Assembly: GCA_021030905.1 (NCBI GenBank)
Contig: JAGFMI010000016.1
Span: forward strand, 310,001 to 374,000
Direction: 5' to 3'
Length of the DNA: 64,000 nucleotides
From: Pyrenula massariospora
Taxonomy: Eukaryota; Ascomycota; Eurotiomycetes; Pyrenulales; Pyrenulaceae
Shown here: piece by piece, positions 45,101 through 55,219 of the stretch
Layout: each line of letters opens with the position of its first letter
How positions within the stretch are numbered: the first letter of the stretch is position 1
Position numbers and translations under genes: made by a program
The notes under the pieces: model-generated
Told to the model about the DNA's origin: nothing
What the model saw: the letters and a program-made list of their open reading frames with translations, nothing else
Databases searched by the model: none

Positions 45101-45901
45101 TCTACACCAGTGACTGCACAACCATCCTTTCCCCGACAACGGCACGATTCACGCCCACAAGTCACAAACAAACCCCTCGGCCTCCACGGCCCATCTACAG
45201 GCGCATCTGAAACACCATCTCCAAGCCCACCGGGCCCCCGCAAGCGCCGCCGTGCCTTTGAGGAAGAAGACGAAGAGACCCAAGCTAGGATATACACATT
45301 CGGCCACAACAGGCCACTGAAGCGAGCGAGACATGGCGCTCCTCACCTCCCCATCCACGAGGACCCTCGTTATTCTCCGAGCTTGCAATCCCCACGCTTT
45401 GCTCCTCGCGCTCCTATTCGCGAGGAGCCTCGTTTTCAGTCTCCGATGCCCGCTCCTCGGGCGCGAAGGCCACTAGGTGAGAGGTCTCCACCGATGGGTC
45501 AGCGGGCTCCGCCAATGGGCCAGAGAATTCCCCCAACGGGCCAGAGATTACCGCCAATGGGCGGTAACGTGCACGCGGCTCCTCGCGCCTTCGCTCCTAC
45601 GCGGGCACCGATCAACGAGGGTCCTCGTACGCAGTCTCCGCTCCCTGCTCCTCGGGCACGCCCTGGGCGGGCACCTGCCTTTTTGGGATCGCAGTTTGGT
45701 GAGAGGAGTCCATCGCTGGGTCAGGTGGCTCCATCTATGGGCCAGAGAGTTCCCTCCATGGGTCAGAGAGAACCGTCAATGGGTGCCAACTTCCTCGCTG
45801 CTCCACAGGCCCCTCCCCAGCGGCAGCATTCTTGGGAAGATGACTTTGAGCAGGAGAATGTCGATCCGAATGCCAGGGATGAGTGGGCGCGGTATGGTTG
45901 A
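42176..45901 (+). CDS. Low-complexity repeat protein of unknown function
   Basis: Single exon, 1241 residues, Gln/Ser/Pro-rich. Near residues 18-45 a short segment (IMELTGCSPRTAYEVVG) faintly resembles a UBA helix pair. A long disordered stretch includes an 18-nt-period repeat (Q-x-QDIAQ-like, nt 43450-43680). A compact, probably folded module lies near residues 625-700 (DWRTLPLEVIIREYP, WGAILRRIVRKGHWDSF, LKQLPWKSGNP). The C-terminus has two copies of a block with heptads of the PPMGQR type (nt 45400-45830). Basic clusters such as RKRRR and HTRRYTRTRPQ would suit nuclear location. I recognise no family. The ORF is real judging by length and codon use, but gene status without homology is an inference. 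Confidence 0.75.
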   Translation: MANRPLNSSRQSTPERKIMELTGCSPRTAYEVVGQPGVADTMQQTEQETAEMVAGFRASLPPTTANTSNTVQGSRRVNTSTPGEASPRAAQSSIAPSSEKSSNSQTPAVHTLQGSSISPRLSTSRNDDRPTSQNTNQPQTFPETSAVLLSGFNSRVQAAGKRLFSQVQEEEDLSAPNEQDRAYSPTVAENERIFSFLPLVQETRLDEQTSEPPRKRVKEHVEETRPASSISPPHGQGSSVGPNRLGSISGNPPTEPNTINNTTVVSGTQDDLLDDAAGRVPLSSIQTSDQSENNDFLITPAEMDEWLSNSNQLQDHQAADLEFPSDIPGFDSQGGSLIGSVPNLPEEALDCIPTVSGEVQNYITNTDSFLTDSHLHQPWIQEHEGLTVSLPQLELHNFSAAPEPFTQLNDISGPNITLGEDILEDQQVSQRQDDQGQAIPQAQDIAQVQNIPQSQDVAQDKIVSQGQDVAHGQDIAEDQGISRETDVSQDQNLNPSQNLAQNEDPSHSEDTDLVWSQGPPQHQTPHNVQQEPTAREGHEYTLDEPLPDHMYQPPRSYSSSSPTPQKRPSHSVSTSTPQTPAQSYSATRKAARGAKAFPRSRHTRRYTRTRPQLRFQGFPARDEPMPADWRTLPLEVIIREYPNHIWGAILRRIVRKGHWDSFIRKHLHPVALKQLPWKSGNPTNTMRKWLLREKEIMKEEETQHLPELEDGFETARYRHAQDTRQRPSIGLDQLPENEAWEKQTRRDSSPASSSNISHGVPTRTGQTPLNAGSHAGSHRVSITNLGPNSPANNRVPGSNDSQDVNYGDASHQGNNTLRGIGDDTSKDFANAFNDGGQEEVPRSRLPPKRDDCHADFNDNAWNTVPEATNQVPTAQSYQSEWDRELYLGAQGATHVNIDHSGRGFTNMGGYYDPVPEDRVQNLPPRREEHIPQSRRPNYPGHGHDLGYRAPSNPRPTWRANYHESSFSTPRFGFRESTPVTAQPSFPRQRHDSRPQVTNKPLGLHGPSTGASETPSPSPPGPRKRRRAFEEEDEETQARIYTFGHNRPLKRARHGAPHLPIHEDPRYSPSLQSPRFAPRAPIREEPRFQSPMPAPRARRPLGERSPPMGQRAPPMGQRIPPTGQRLPPMGGNVHAAPRAFAPTRAPINEGPRTQSPLPAPRARPGRAPAFLGSQFGERSPSLGQVAPSMGQRVPSMGQREPSMGANFLAAPQAPPQRQHSWEDDFEQENVDPNARDEWARYG
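43450..43680 (+). repeat. 18-nt period coding minisatellite
   Basis: Successive 18-nt units start CAAGATATTGCC, CAGAATATTCCC, CAAGACGTTGCT, CAAGATGTTGCT and CAAGATATTGCT; they encode a six-residue QDIAQx-like unit, about ten degenerate copies. Confidence 0.8.
45400..45830 (+). repeat. Nested duplication with 21-nt heptad repeats
   Basis: A block PIREEPRFQSPMPAPRAR...GERSPPMGQR (four heptads) is followed by a diverged second copy PINEGPRTQSPLPAPRAR...GERSPSLGQV (four heptads). Within each copy the xPPMGQR/xPSMGQR unit repeats every 21 nt (45484-45561, 45706-45787). Confidence 0.85.
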
Positions 45902-46824
45902 GACTAGGACAGTGGGACCGCTTTATATGCATCCAGGGCTTCCCATGGATTGTGATTTTCACCGGTCAAATGAACCCCTTCCAACTGCCAACGGCCGTCT
46001 TTTGAGAATCTTAAGGTGGGAAAGACGTCTGTGAAGGGCTGATCGAATTATGGGGATTGAAAGGGGACTTGAAGCTTGGGTGATAAGGAAGATGATTGTA
46101 TCAAGATATTACTGTATCGAGATGCGGGTTGAACTTGTATTGGTTCTACGGTTCTTGGATTCGAGGATATTGATTTGGCAAAAGAGAGGTTTTGGAAAAT
46201 TTTGAATTCGGCAAGGAGAAAGAATTACGTGTCTGAGCTTCTCTGACTCGGACTCTGGGATGCGAAGGTCATTCCATGCATGTTTAACGATTGGACGTTT
46301 CACGATCACGAAAACTATGTCTAACTCATGGACTTGGGGGATTGTACAAAAAGCAACGAATGGGAGGACGACGGAAAAGTGTACATGATTAGACGACTAA
46401 CTTAGATGATACGGGCAGCGACTAGGTCGAAGCCACTTTACATAGATAACATCCGATCGCTCGGACGATTGATGAATATAGGAAAAAGGTTGATTTGCTT
46501 TCTTCTCTTTCGCTTTCTGTTCTGTATATATCAGTGAGTGATCTACGCGATCCGCGCACGCATTATGACGGTCGTAGAGCATATGTAGAGAGTCCGGCGC
46601 GAATAGGCTCGTCGGGGGTTTTCAATGCAAGGAGGGAAGGCGCTAAAGATAGTGCGCAAATCATATCGTCTGTCTCAAGCCCGGAGATGATGGGTCACCA
46701 AAATGTTATGCTGTAAGGACAGTGCATTCATGCAATCTATCAACGCATCTCTATACTGAATGAGCAGGCAACCCCAACAAATTGTCCAACCGCGCCAGCA
46801 GCAGATACCCAAGAATCATCGCGA
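45902..46824. terminator. Convergent 3' region, repeat protein / MCH1
   Basis: 923 nt between converging stop codons. No gene, tRNA or structured element recognised. Confidence 0.4.
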
Positions 46825-48710
46825 TCATGCCTCCCTCTCATGCTCCTCCCTCTTCCTATGCTTAGCAAACACCCTACTCTCATGCCAGATGCTCCACAGC
46901 ACCACCGCCACCCCTGCAACCCCCGCTAGCAGCGTCACCAAATACGCGGTCCGATAACACGCCAGCCCGTCCTCACACCTCCGCTCCCCGTCGTCCTCGA
47001 TCACCGAATGCTGGTCGTATATCGCGCCGTAGAGCAGGTTGAACAGATTCCCAAAGATGACGGGCGCCAGCGTCATCGTGCCCCAGTTCTGGCTCATGCC
47101 CGCCACGCCGAACGTGTGCGCCACGAGCGAGGGGAAGACGCCGAAGAGGAAGCCGTACGCGATGCCCGTGAAGGCGGAGATCAGGAACAGAAAGTGCGGA
47201 TGGGAGATGGTCAGGGCGCAGAGCTGGGCGATGCAGAAGACGGTCGCGGAGGCGAAGAGGCACCAGAAGCGGCTGGCGCCGAGCTTGCGGACGATCAGGT
47301 CGGAGCCGATGCCGCTGAGGAGGCGGCCGATGAAGCTGCCGAGGGAGATGACGATGACGTGGTGGAATTGGCGCTCGGCGATGAAGTCGGAGGTCACGGA
47401 GCTGTCGTAGTGGCGCCAGAGGGCGAGGGTGTCGTTGCCGATGTTGCTTTAAGAGTGAGTAAAGGAATAATGGGAGGATTTTCTGCCGCAAGCTTACTTA
47501 ATGGTCATCAGGCCGATGCCTGTTAACAGGCCCATGAGAAGAAACAGCTGCCAGAATTCGGGGCGCGGAAGCAGTGCAAGTCCTCTGATGTCTAGATGGT
47601 GTGTTCGGTGCGCGTCAGACTCATGGGGTTTTGAGTTAAGTTGAAGATCTCCGGGCGTTGAAGAGGAGGACTTGGAAAGTAGAGAAGAGGTCTCATCTGA
47701 CGCTTGGCTGGGAGACCCGAGTGTAGCGTTTGGTATATCACGGTCTTCAAAAGTTTTAGATTTTGACAGAAGGGCGATATGGGATGAAAGCACGTACCGG
47801 GTTCTACGGAGGAGGCACGGTGTTTGCTGTCCGAAGACTTTCGCCTGTGCAGAGGCTGAGATCCATCACTGTCGGTTGACTCACTCGTGGGCAGGCTTGA
47901 GTACCGGGTTGGCTGCATGATGCTTAAGAAAAACAGAGGGCAGAAGGCTAGAAGAAAGCATCCCGTGGCGAGCAATAGTAGGAACTTGTCGGTATCGTTT
48001 GGAAATGCATAGGTCGATATAAGAGAGAAAAAAGCAGCACTCAGGCCAAATGCGGCAAGTGGAAACGCTGTTGCGGTACCTCGATGGTCGGGAAAATTCA
48101 ATGTACCTGATCTGATTAGTGAGAGGCTTTCAGCAAGATGACTCAAGTTCTTACATGCTTTCAGAGTCGCAATAAATGCCACACAACTGCCTGCACCTGT
48201 GAAGATGGCAAAAATGCAGAGGACTGGAACAGGAACAGATCCAGGCCCCAAGTCGTATGCTTCTTTGAATGAGCAAGACGTCAATGGCAGCATTTGGTTC
48301 GTGCATCTGACCTATTTTGATGGGATAGTATCCAGCACCGAGGAGGATTGCCCCTAGAACTATGCCCAAGCGCGGACCTCTCCGGTCAATCATCATACCC
48401 ATTGGTATGCCCGACATATACATCCCGAGATTCCCCATTGTTCCCTGTAATCGTTTACATGCTTCGGTCTTATATATTCGGAAGACAAGCTTACAATGAG
48501 ATTGCTCTGGGTAGCTGAGAGCTTCAATCGGGCGGCAAATTGGGGAGCCCATGCTGAATATGCGTACTTCAAAGATCAGTTTTTTTCGGTGTAGAAACAT
48601 AGAAGCGAGCTTGAACACCGTACATTTGTTCCACATGCGAGAGATATGAGAGTGCCAGCAATGATCGAAACCACGCGTATAATTTTGCGCCTCGTCTTGG
48701 ACGGGGCCAT
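46825..48710 (-). CDS. MCH1: Major facilitator transporter MCH1
   Basis: Seven minus-strand exons: 48710-48624, 48566-48495, 48444-48312, 48262-48155, 48106-47798, 47744-47498 and 47446-46825, giving 525 residues. Start at 48710 because it is in frame with RVVSIIAGTLISLACGTN and preceded by an in-frame stop; a longer ATG ORF from 48798 is out of frame. Twelve hydrophobic spans are split by a central Ser-rich loop (residues ~210-310), with family landmarks YAYSAWAPQFAARL, GNLGMYMSGIPMG, LNFPDHRGTATAFPLAAFGLSA, GLMTINNIGNDT and ASRFWCLF. MCH1 belongs to the monocarboxylate-porter-like group but its substrate is not established. Exon joins all keep the family alignment. The 3' exon is notably GC-rich. 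Confidence 0.92.
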
Positions 48711-49104
48711 GGTGACCGGTGCTTTTGCTGACGGACGCTCTTATCGAAATGGAAGACCTTCTAATGGCATTTGATTGTTTGCCAATGGCAGACGACATGC
48801 GACATCACGGTAGCATGATCAGATTTGATGTAATCAAGAGATCGCGAGTCTTGAAGTCGAGACCGGTGAAAAAGGCTCGTTTCTGCGCATCATCGTCGGC
48901 AAAGCCAGGGTGTTGGTAGGATCGCACGGTTTCTTATTATGCGTTGATATCGGATGACGTTTCGGACCGGAGCAACCGCCGAGGCAGCTGCGCCAGTCAC
49001 GCCAACGCCATACATTCAGATACAGCCACCAACATGCTCTCGCCATCGCAAATTTAACTACCTCAACTTGTATCTTTCATCGAAGCATCCCGAAGGTGTT
49101 CAGG
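48711..49104. promoter_or_regulatory. Divergent promoter region, MCH1 / TMS1
   Basis: 394 nt between divergent start codons; no distinctive motif found. Confidence 0.45.
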
Positions 49105-50710
49105 ATGGGCGCGCTTCTCTCCATACCTTTGCTAGCTATTCCCAGCGTGAGCACGGTAAGCTCTTCAAAACACTTCGCCCCGACACTTTGGGCGCATGAC
49201 CGAACTGACTCGACTCTAGCTATGGACATTTGCAGCATCCTGCTGCGGCGCGGCGACATGCTCAGCAGTTTGCAGCGCATGTGGGAAATTTCAGAGCAGG
49301 TATCATGCATCGACCGACGCCGGAAGCAAGCTCCATTACTGATTGCCACAATAGCATGGCAACTCGAATCGCATATGCCTTGATCCTACTTGTCAACTCT
49401 ACAGTGTCTTGGATTATGCTCACGCCATGGGCATGGCGAAAATTGCACAAGCTTACACTTAATTATATGGACTTCGAATGCGACAACAACTCGTGTTATG
49501 GCTGGTTCGCTGTCCACCGTATAAATTTTGCTCTCGCTTTCTTCCACTTTCTACTGGCCTTCCTTCTCCTGGGCGTGCAGAATACAAGAGATAAACGAGC
49601 CGCTATCCAGAATGGCTACTGGGGCCCGAAAGTTGCCATCTGGGTAGTGTTCGTCGTTCTAACGTTCTTCATCCCCGAGGAGTTCTTCTTGGTTTGGGGC
49701 AACTACTTTGCCCTGGGGGGAGCGCTGCTTTTCGTCCTGCTGGGGTTAATTCTCCTGGTCGACCTTGCCCACACTTGGGCGGAGCTTTGTTTAAGAAAGA
49801 TCGAGGACGAAGACTCTCGCACATGGAGGGGACTGCTTATTGGCTCCACACTTGGAATGTACCTTGTATCCTTTGCCATGACGATTATCATGTACAGCTT
49901 TTTCGCGAAACAAAATTGTTCGATGAATCAAGCGGCTATCACGGTAAATCTACTATCCCTGTATGCAGAGGCACAGCTGACGATTAGTAGGTCAACCTGC
50001 TGGTTTTCCTAATCGTATCATTCATCTCGATCCAACCGAGCATTCAAGAGTCAAATCCAAAAGCCGGTCTTGCGCAGGCTGCCATGGTAACTGTTTATTG
50101 CACCTACCTCACCATGTCTGCTGTGTCTATGGAGCCGGACGACCAATCATGCAACCCTCTTCTCCGAGCTCAGGGCACCAGGACTGCGTCAATTGTTCTC
50201 GGAGCCATTGTCACGATGCTGACGGTCGCGTATACGACAACAAGAGCCGCTACTCAAGGTTTTGCTTTGGGCTCAAAGGGCGGTCACAACAACTATGCAC
50301 CGGTTGGAAGCGAGGACTATGATCATGGCCTTGTCACCCAGCAGCCTGCCGCCAAGAAACAGATGCGGCAAGAAGCATTACGAGCTGCTGTTGAAGCAGG
50401 CTCTATCCCCGCAAGCGCACTAGACGAAAGCGATGATGAATCGGACGATGGGCACGATGTGCGAGACGACGAGCGAAGTTCAACGCAATACAATTACTCG
50501 CTTTTCCACTTCGTTTTCCTGCTTGCGACAACCTGGGTTGCCACTTTGCTTACGCAACAATTTGACCGCGATCAAGTGGGAGACTTCACACCTGTTGGTA
50601 GGACATATTGGGCAAGCTGGGTCAAGATCATTAGCGCTTGGATATGCTATGCGATTTATATATGGTCTCTTCTTGCCCCAGTCGTCATGCCCGACCGGTT
50701 CGATAATTGA
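49105..50710 (+). CDS. TMS1: Serinc-family membrane protein Tms1
   Basis: Exons 49105-49155, 49220-49299, 49355-49943 and 49991-50710 give 479 residues. The N-terminus MGALLSIPLLAIPSVST plus the Cys-rich LWTFAASCCGAATCSAVCSACGK is diagnostic of the Serinc/TDE1 family, followed by SMATRIAYALILLVNS and about nine more membrane spans; FALGSKGGHNNYAP and an acidic DESDDESDDGHD loop precede the last spans, and the protein ends with YSLFHFVFLLATTWVATLL and a C-terminal helix. Members sit in vacuolar, Golgi or plasma membranes; a scramblase activity is known for some animal homologues. The acceptor at 49990 (not the earlier TTAG) is required by the ITVNLLVFLIV frame. Confidence 0.95.
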
Positions 50711-51383
50711 TCCCTAACTTAGGCTGTTTGGGTTTTTGGCACGTTTTCAACGGCGTTCGCAATTGTATGATTGGAGGATTCATGCATATCTCTGGGACGC
50801 TGTCACTTAAAAGCATGGTGGCAGCTTGGACAGCCATGATACCAGTAGCAATTACCACTGCATAAATTTGATACAGGACGGATAGGCAGGGAATGGCATT
50901 TCACAACCATGACTTAGTGCAAGAAATATCTCTCCAGTGTCATTGAGTATGCGGCTGTTGACTTTTTGGCTCATAAGGCTCAAACGATACTTTGTACCGC
51001 GCATCTTATCACATTCATTGCACATGGACAGCTGCACAAAGATCTCTCGGAGAATGTTCGGCCGAGCCCGAGGGGCAGCAAACGAACGCGTTCGGCGGCA
51101 GGCGAGCCTACGTCAAGCTTTCCAGCAAGCGGATGCCGCCGAGTAGCTTTCACGGCCTGCTTACACTCATGAATAAGGTCTCGGATCAAGACCAAGCTCT
51201 GACTCTCGCATAGCATCGGCACAAGACTGCGTGGTTTTATGCTGGCATCTGACCTCGTTGCGCAGGCTCCCGCGATCCTTCCGTTTGCTCGAAGCATGAA
51301 GCTGGGCACCTGCCAAACCCACATTTGATATCACCCCAGTCGCCACCACCAGCTTTTAAAAGCTTCAGCTTCACCATATCACG
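50711..51383. other. Intergenic, TMS1 to coiled-coil gene
   Basis: 673 nt, no gene seen. TTTTAAAAGCTTCAG lies within 30 nt of the next start codon. Confidence 0.5.
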
Positions 51384-52499
51384 ATGGCACCTGACGTGAA
51401 TTCTCTTCCGGCCTCTCGATCTACCTCAGCCTCTCCAATGAGCACACGAGCAAACCCCCCAGCTCCCCCTTCAGAGTCACTGCGGCGGCAGACTCCCTCG
51501 CCCTCTCCTCGCTCCTCCTCTGTGTCTCTGGCTGCTGCTGCCACAATCAATGCTGCCGACCTATCACGCCGAGACTCGGCAAGCCGTAGTCGCGGTTCGC
51601 CTCGTCCAAGTCGTGCCTCAGAACGGCGTCGCAGCAATGTTGCAATGAACCTGAACCTCAATGACCCAGGCCTTCCAGCTCCAGGCGAATTAGCCAGTGG
51701 GGACCATCGGGCATCACTTGGGCATGGTTTTCGAACCTCATCGCCAACGAGTATTGGACCAAGTACAGCAATACCTTCAGGAGATCCACATCACCAACGA
51801 GCACCAAGCTTGGGCGAGCTTCATCAAGAATTAGAGCAGGAACAAGAAGCTCAGGTGAATCGTCTTCTTCAGATGATCCGCGCACAGCAAGCCCAACTCC
51901 AACAGCTTCAAGCTCAGCAGCAGTCATCTCATGGACAGTCCCCTCCATCCTCACACCAGCAACCAACAGTATCTAGTACCGCAATCGACGACTCCACACC
52001 CACGTCCGAGCGCTCATTCTCCCTCCCAACACCCGCCCCTCCTCCCCACCCTACTTCCACTGTTCATCCCACAACAGTCTCTCGCCACCGCCCCTCCCGC
52101 CCTACCTCGCAATCAACCTCTCCTGCCCTCCGCCCTATGCGTCAGTACTCCTACGACAGCACTGCTGACTTCCCCATCCTGCCCTCCGGCCCCACATCTC
52201 CTCGCGACGCCTCCCGCCGCAGAAGTAGCCGAGAGGAAAGCGCATTCTACCAAGCCGAGACGGCGAACCTAACTCGAGAAAACCAAATGCTTCGACACCG
52301 CATCCGGGAGCTGGAGAGACAAGTCAGCGACATGAAAGAGAGCGGCGGCGGCGGCACCCAGAGCCCCCCAAGCCATCACGGAAGCTTGACCGGGGCGGCA
52401 CGCGAGAGCATTCCGGCGCAGTCGAGCAACCTGGCGACGACGAGCTCGCAGGGGGAAGGCGGCACGGGTCTGACAGCGGAGGCGGTGGAGTCAACTTGA
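51384..52499 (+). CDS. Ser/Pro-rich protein with two coiled-coil segments
   Basis: Single exon, 371 residues, unknown function. The N-terminal 130 residues are Ser/Pro/Arg-rich and disordered. A Gln/Glu-rich helix (LHQELEQEQEAQVNRLLQMI and the following AQQAQLQQLQAQQQ) near residues 150-185 can form a coiled coil, and a second leucine-rich helix (NLTRENQMLRHRIRELERQVSDM) near 290-320 looks like a short leucine zipper without an obvious adjacent basic DNA-binding region. The linker holds many SP/TP sites and YSYDSTADFP. I recognise it only as a type of conserved fungal hypothetical protein. Confidence 0.72.
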   Translation: MAPDVNSLPASRSTSASPMSTRANPPAPPSESLRRQTPSPSPRSSSVSLAAAATINAADLSRRDSASRSRGSPRPSRASERRRSNVAMNLNLNDPGLPAPGELASGDHRASLGHGFRTSSPTSIGPSTAIPSGDPHHQRAPSLGELHQELEQEQEAQVNRLLQMIRAQQAQLQQLQAQQQSSHGQSPPSSHQQPTVSSTAIDDSTPTSERSFSLPTPAPPPHPTSTVHPTTVSRHRPSRPTSQSTSPALRPMRQYSYDSTADFPILPSGPTSPRDASRRRSSREESAFYQAETANLTRENQMLRHRIRELERQVSDMKESGGGGTQSPPSHHGSLTGAARESIPAQSSNLATTSSQGEGGTGLTAEAVEST

Positions 52500-53208
52500 G
52501 GCGTTCATGTTGTCTTGTTGATAGATCCGCGGATCACATTTTCGGGCGTTTGATGTACGGTACCAAAAGCTGGGGTAGAAGACATGATGCATGGACCTGG
52601 CGCGGCGCTTTATCCACTCAATTCTTTCACTTCTTGAGGTCGTATTTGTTTGCAGAAATAGAAACTACTATGTCGTTTTATCACCGGGCAGCAACCTGCC
52701 TCTGGATCTATTGGGAGACGAATAAGAATCAAGTACCCAGCCCATCACGTGCTCTGCATCGTAGAACTCGAGTATCCAAACGACGACAGTAATTGGTAGC
52801 ATGGATTTTATTGCCTCACATTACACATGTCTAAAAGCACGAACAGAAAATAACAAGTGTTGCCCTCATTTTATCAAGATCCAACAAAAATAAACATTTC
52901 AGACTACAACCCAGCTATCCAGTGTACATATTGGGTATCAAATCCCCAAAACCGCGTCAGTCCACGTCCCCTCGCCGGCCTCATCTGCCGCAGAATCAGA
53001 AAAAAGTAAGAGCAAAAAGTGAGATGGCTCTCCAAACGCCCTCGACAGGTAATGTAGGTATGTGTGTAGGTAGGCAGGTTATCGCAGAACCACACAAACA
53101 AGACATCGACTCATCCATCCCAAACCCAAACTCAGATCATCCTCTTCCAAGCTGTCGGATAGGGATCTGTTTCAATCCGCCAACTCCCCCGTCCGTCCCA
53201 AACAACCC
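52500..53208. terminator. Convergent 3' region
   Basis: 709 nt between converging stop codons; includes ATCACGTG at 52744-52751 and a GTAGGTA/TGTG patch near 53053-53080. No gene seen. Confidence 0.4.
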
Positions 53209-54371
53209 TCATTTCTTCAGCACGGCATCATAAAAGCTGACCAGCCCGGCGATCGCGGCACCCGTCAGCATCCCCCCATACCCGCCATACACCAGCTCAT
53301 CCACCTTGGCGATGTCGTGGTTATCCGTCAGCCCAAACAGCGTGACATGCTGCGCGTACACGATGTACGTGACCAGCGCCTTGACGATGCTGTACACCAC
53401 CGGATCTGCCGCTGTTTGCGACGCCTTCGACGATGACGCTGTTGTTGCCGCCGACCTCCGCTTGTTCGGCTGCGCGTAGTGCGACACGTTGAAAAAGTAC
53501 GCGGCAATACCCGGGATGATGAGCGCGGTGAGCGACCAGAGGAAGAAGGGCCGCCAGAACTGCGCGGAGAGCAGGACGAAGAAGTCGGGGACCTTGATGT
53601 CGGCGCCGGTGGGGACGATGTAGGGGATTTTCTGGACCTCGCCGATCTTCTTGAGCGGGAGGATGAACTTGATGACGAGCGTGGCGGCCTCGAGGATGTT
53701 GGGGATGTTCTGGATGAGACCGGGGTCGGAGAGGAACTCGCGCGTCCAGTCGCGCGCTTCGCTGATGCCGGACTGCGAGTAGTAGGCGCGGACGCGGGTC
53801 TTGATTTGGGCGGTGGTGCGCTCGACGGTGTCGCTGACGACGGCGGGTGACGGAGGCAGACGGACGCGCTGAGAGAGTTGGCGCGCTGGAGTTTTTACGA
53901 TGGATGTGAGAGCGCTGGCGCTGGCGGGAGCGTCGGATTCGGAGCTACATGACAGAATGTGCGTTAGGAATTGATGATGAGGAGCTTGGGATGGTGGACA
54001 AGGCCATACGTGATGCCGCTGTCTGGCGCGACTTGGGTCTGGCGCCGTTGGCGGGGCTTCTTGGGCTTCTCTTCACCATCAACGGCGGTGGTGCTGCCGC
54101 GCTTTACGGGCGATCGCGGTGCTAGACGGCCGTAATAATCTTGGAGAGCTGGTTGGTTGCTGTACGCGGTTTGATTCGCTTTGAGATGCTCGTCGAGGGC
54201 AGACTCGAGCTCGGGTTTTTTCATTGAGTCATAGCTTTAATGCGCGAAGTAAAGTCAGCGTTTGCGACCAGCTTTTAAGACCCGGAAGACATACTCAGGT
54301 AACGAGGTGAGCACGGCGAGATCGCTCAATTCGCCCTTCTTAAGGTTATGAAGGTAGGAAAAGGTCGACAT
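53209..54371 (-). CDS. Orphan protein with SAP-like N-terminus and C-terminal membrane spans
   Basis: Minus-strand exons 54371-54295, 54234-54010 and 53944-53209 give 345 residues. Residues 1-45 read as two short helices with the pattern LKKGELSDLAVL...KKPELESALDEHL, which resembles a SAP or helix-extension-helix module; a Lys/Arg-rich stretch (KPKKPRQRRQ) follows. The C-terminal half has a conserved-looking segment (REFLSDPGLIQNIPNILEAATLV, IGEVQKIPYIVPTGADIKVPDFF) and about three hydrophobic helices (FWRPFFLWSLTALIIPGIAAYFFNV; VYSIVKALVTYIVYAQHVTL; GGMLTGAAIAGLVSFYDAVL). A SAP/HEH helix pair joined to membrane spans recalls inner nuclear membrane proteins such as Src1/Heh1, but this is inference; I do not recognise a named orthologue. 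Confidence 0.78.
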
Positions 54372-55219
54372 TGTCAAAAGTTGAAGAGTTCAGTTTAATC
54401 AGGTCATGCGACTGTCCGGCACTCACTCATCCAAGGCAGAACGTTATGGTTGAGGAGAGGTAGATTGCTTGCAAGCATACAGCCTTTTGGTGGCAGGTAA
54501 ACAATGTGGGCGCGGGAGGTGGCTAAGACAAGGTACTTGAGCTGGGTGAGGAATACGCGGGGCTGGGATGCTTGTTGTCATCCCACCTGTTTAGGTATGG
54601 CGGGCTCTCGTCCAGGAACGGCCTTGGCATTCGACGTCTCGGCAGCAGCTACCACGATAGGCGCCCATGGGCAGAAATGAGGGTTGGTACCTAGGCAATT
54701 CGGGTCATGTACCTCATCGCCTTTACAAGAGTTGAATGCCAGAATATCAAGAATGGCCTCAAATGGGTTTCCACTCCTTGGGCGAGCACATGAAGTGTTG
54801 TGTAAAATTTGTATTACTAAGGGCTTCTAAGACCTGGACAGAAACCTGACAGAGGAGAAACGGAGAAGAAGACGGAAATGCCAATGATATCGTTGTGCGC
54901 CGCTTGTCTGTATCCGCATCAAAACCACAAAACGCAACTAGCTTGTGGAAAATACAACTTTGCCATTTCCCATAATCAGCCCATGAAAAGCCGGCGCCGA
55001 GACTGCACCTTACAACCATCCCCCATCGACTCCCAATGGCTACATCCATCCCTTTCCCATTCAATTTGATTTCCGCAGGATAGGTTCTGTGGTTTCTTCT
55101 CAAGGCTCTGCTCTCATAGAGACAAAGGCCAACTTCAATAGATATTTAAAAGAGACAAGTATTGTCTCCAGAAAGCCCTCGGCAGCTTGATCCGACTTCA
55201 CTAAAAGGACAGACGTCAA
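54372..55219. other. Intergenic, POM33 3' end to SAP/TM gene promoter
   Basis: 848 nt between two minus-strand genes. A 114-codon antisense-looking ORF (54759-55103) has no recognisable content. TGGTACCTAGGC occurs near 54686. Confidence 0.5.

Noticed and set aside
46973-47526. Long overlapping ORFs on both strands opposite MCH1 (172 codons each)
   Set aside because: They lie within the GC-rich last exon of MCH1 and have Arg/Pro/His- or Gly/Ala/Asp/Glu-biased shadow composition.
48151-48798. 215-codon ORF that suggests an earlier start for MCH1
   Set aside because: It reads a different frame through exon 1 and across two introns; the ATG at 48710 gives the transporter frame.
53479-53850. 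123-codon + strand ORF rich in Asp/Glu/Gly
   Set aside because: Exact antisense of the GC-rich third exon of the SAP/TM gene, which shows coherent membrane helices.
54759-55103. 114-codon minus-strand ORF downstream of POM33
   Set aside because: No homology-like motif or low-complexity signature, and no supporting splice signals.
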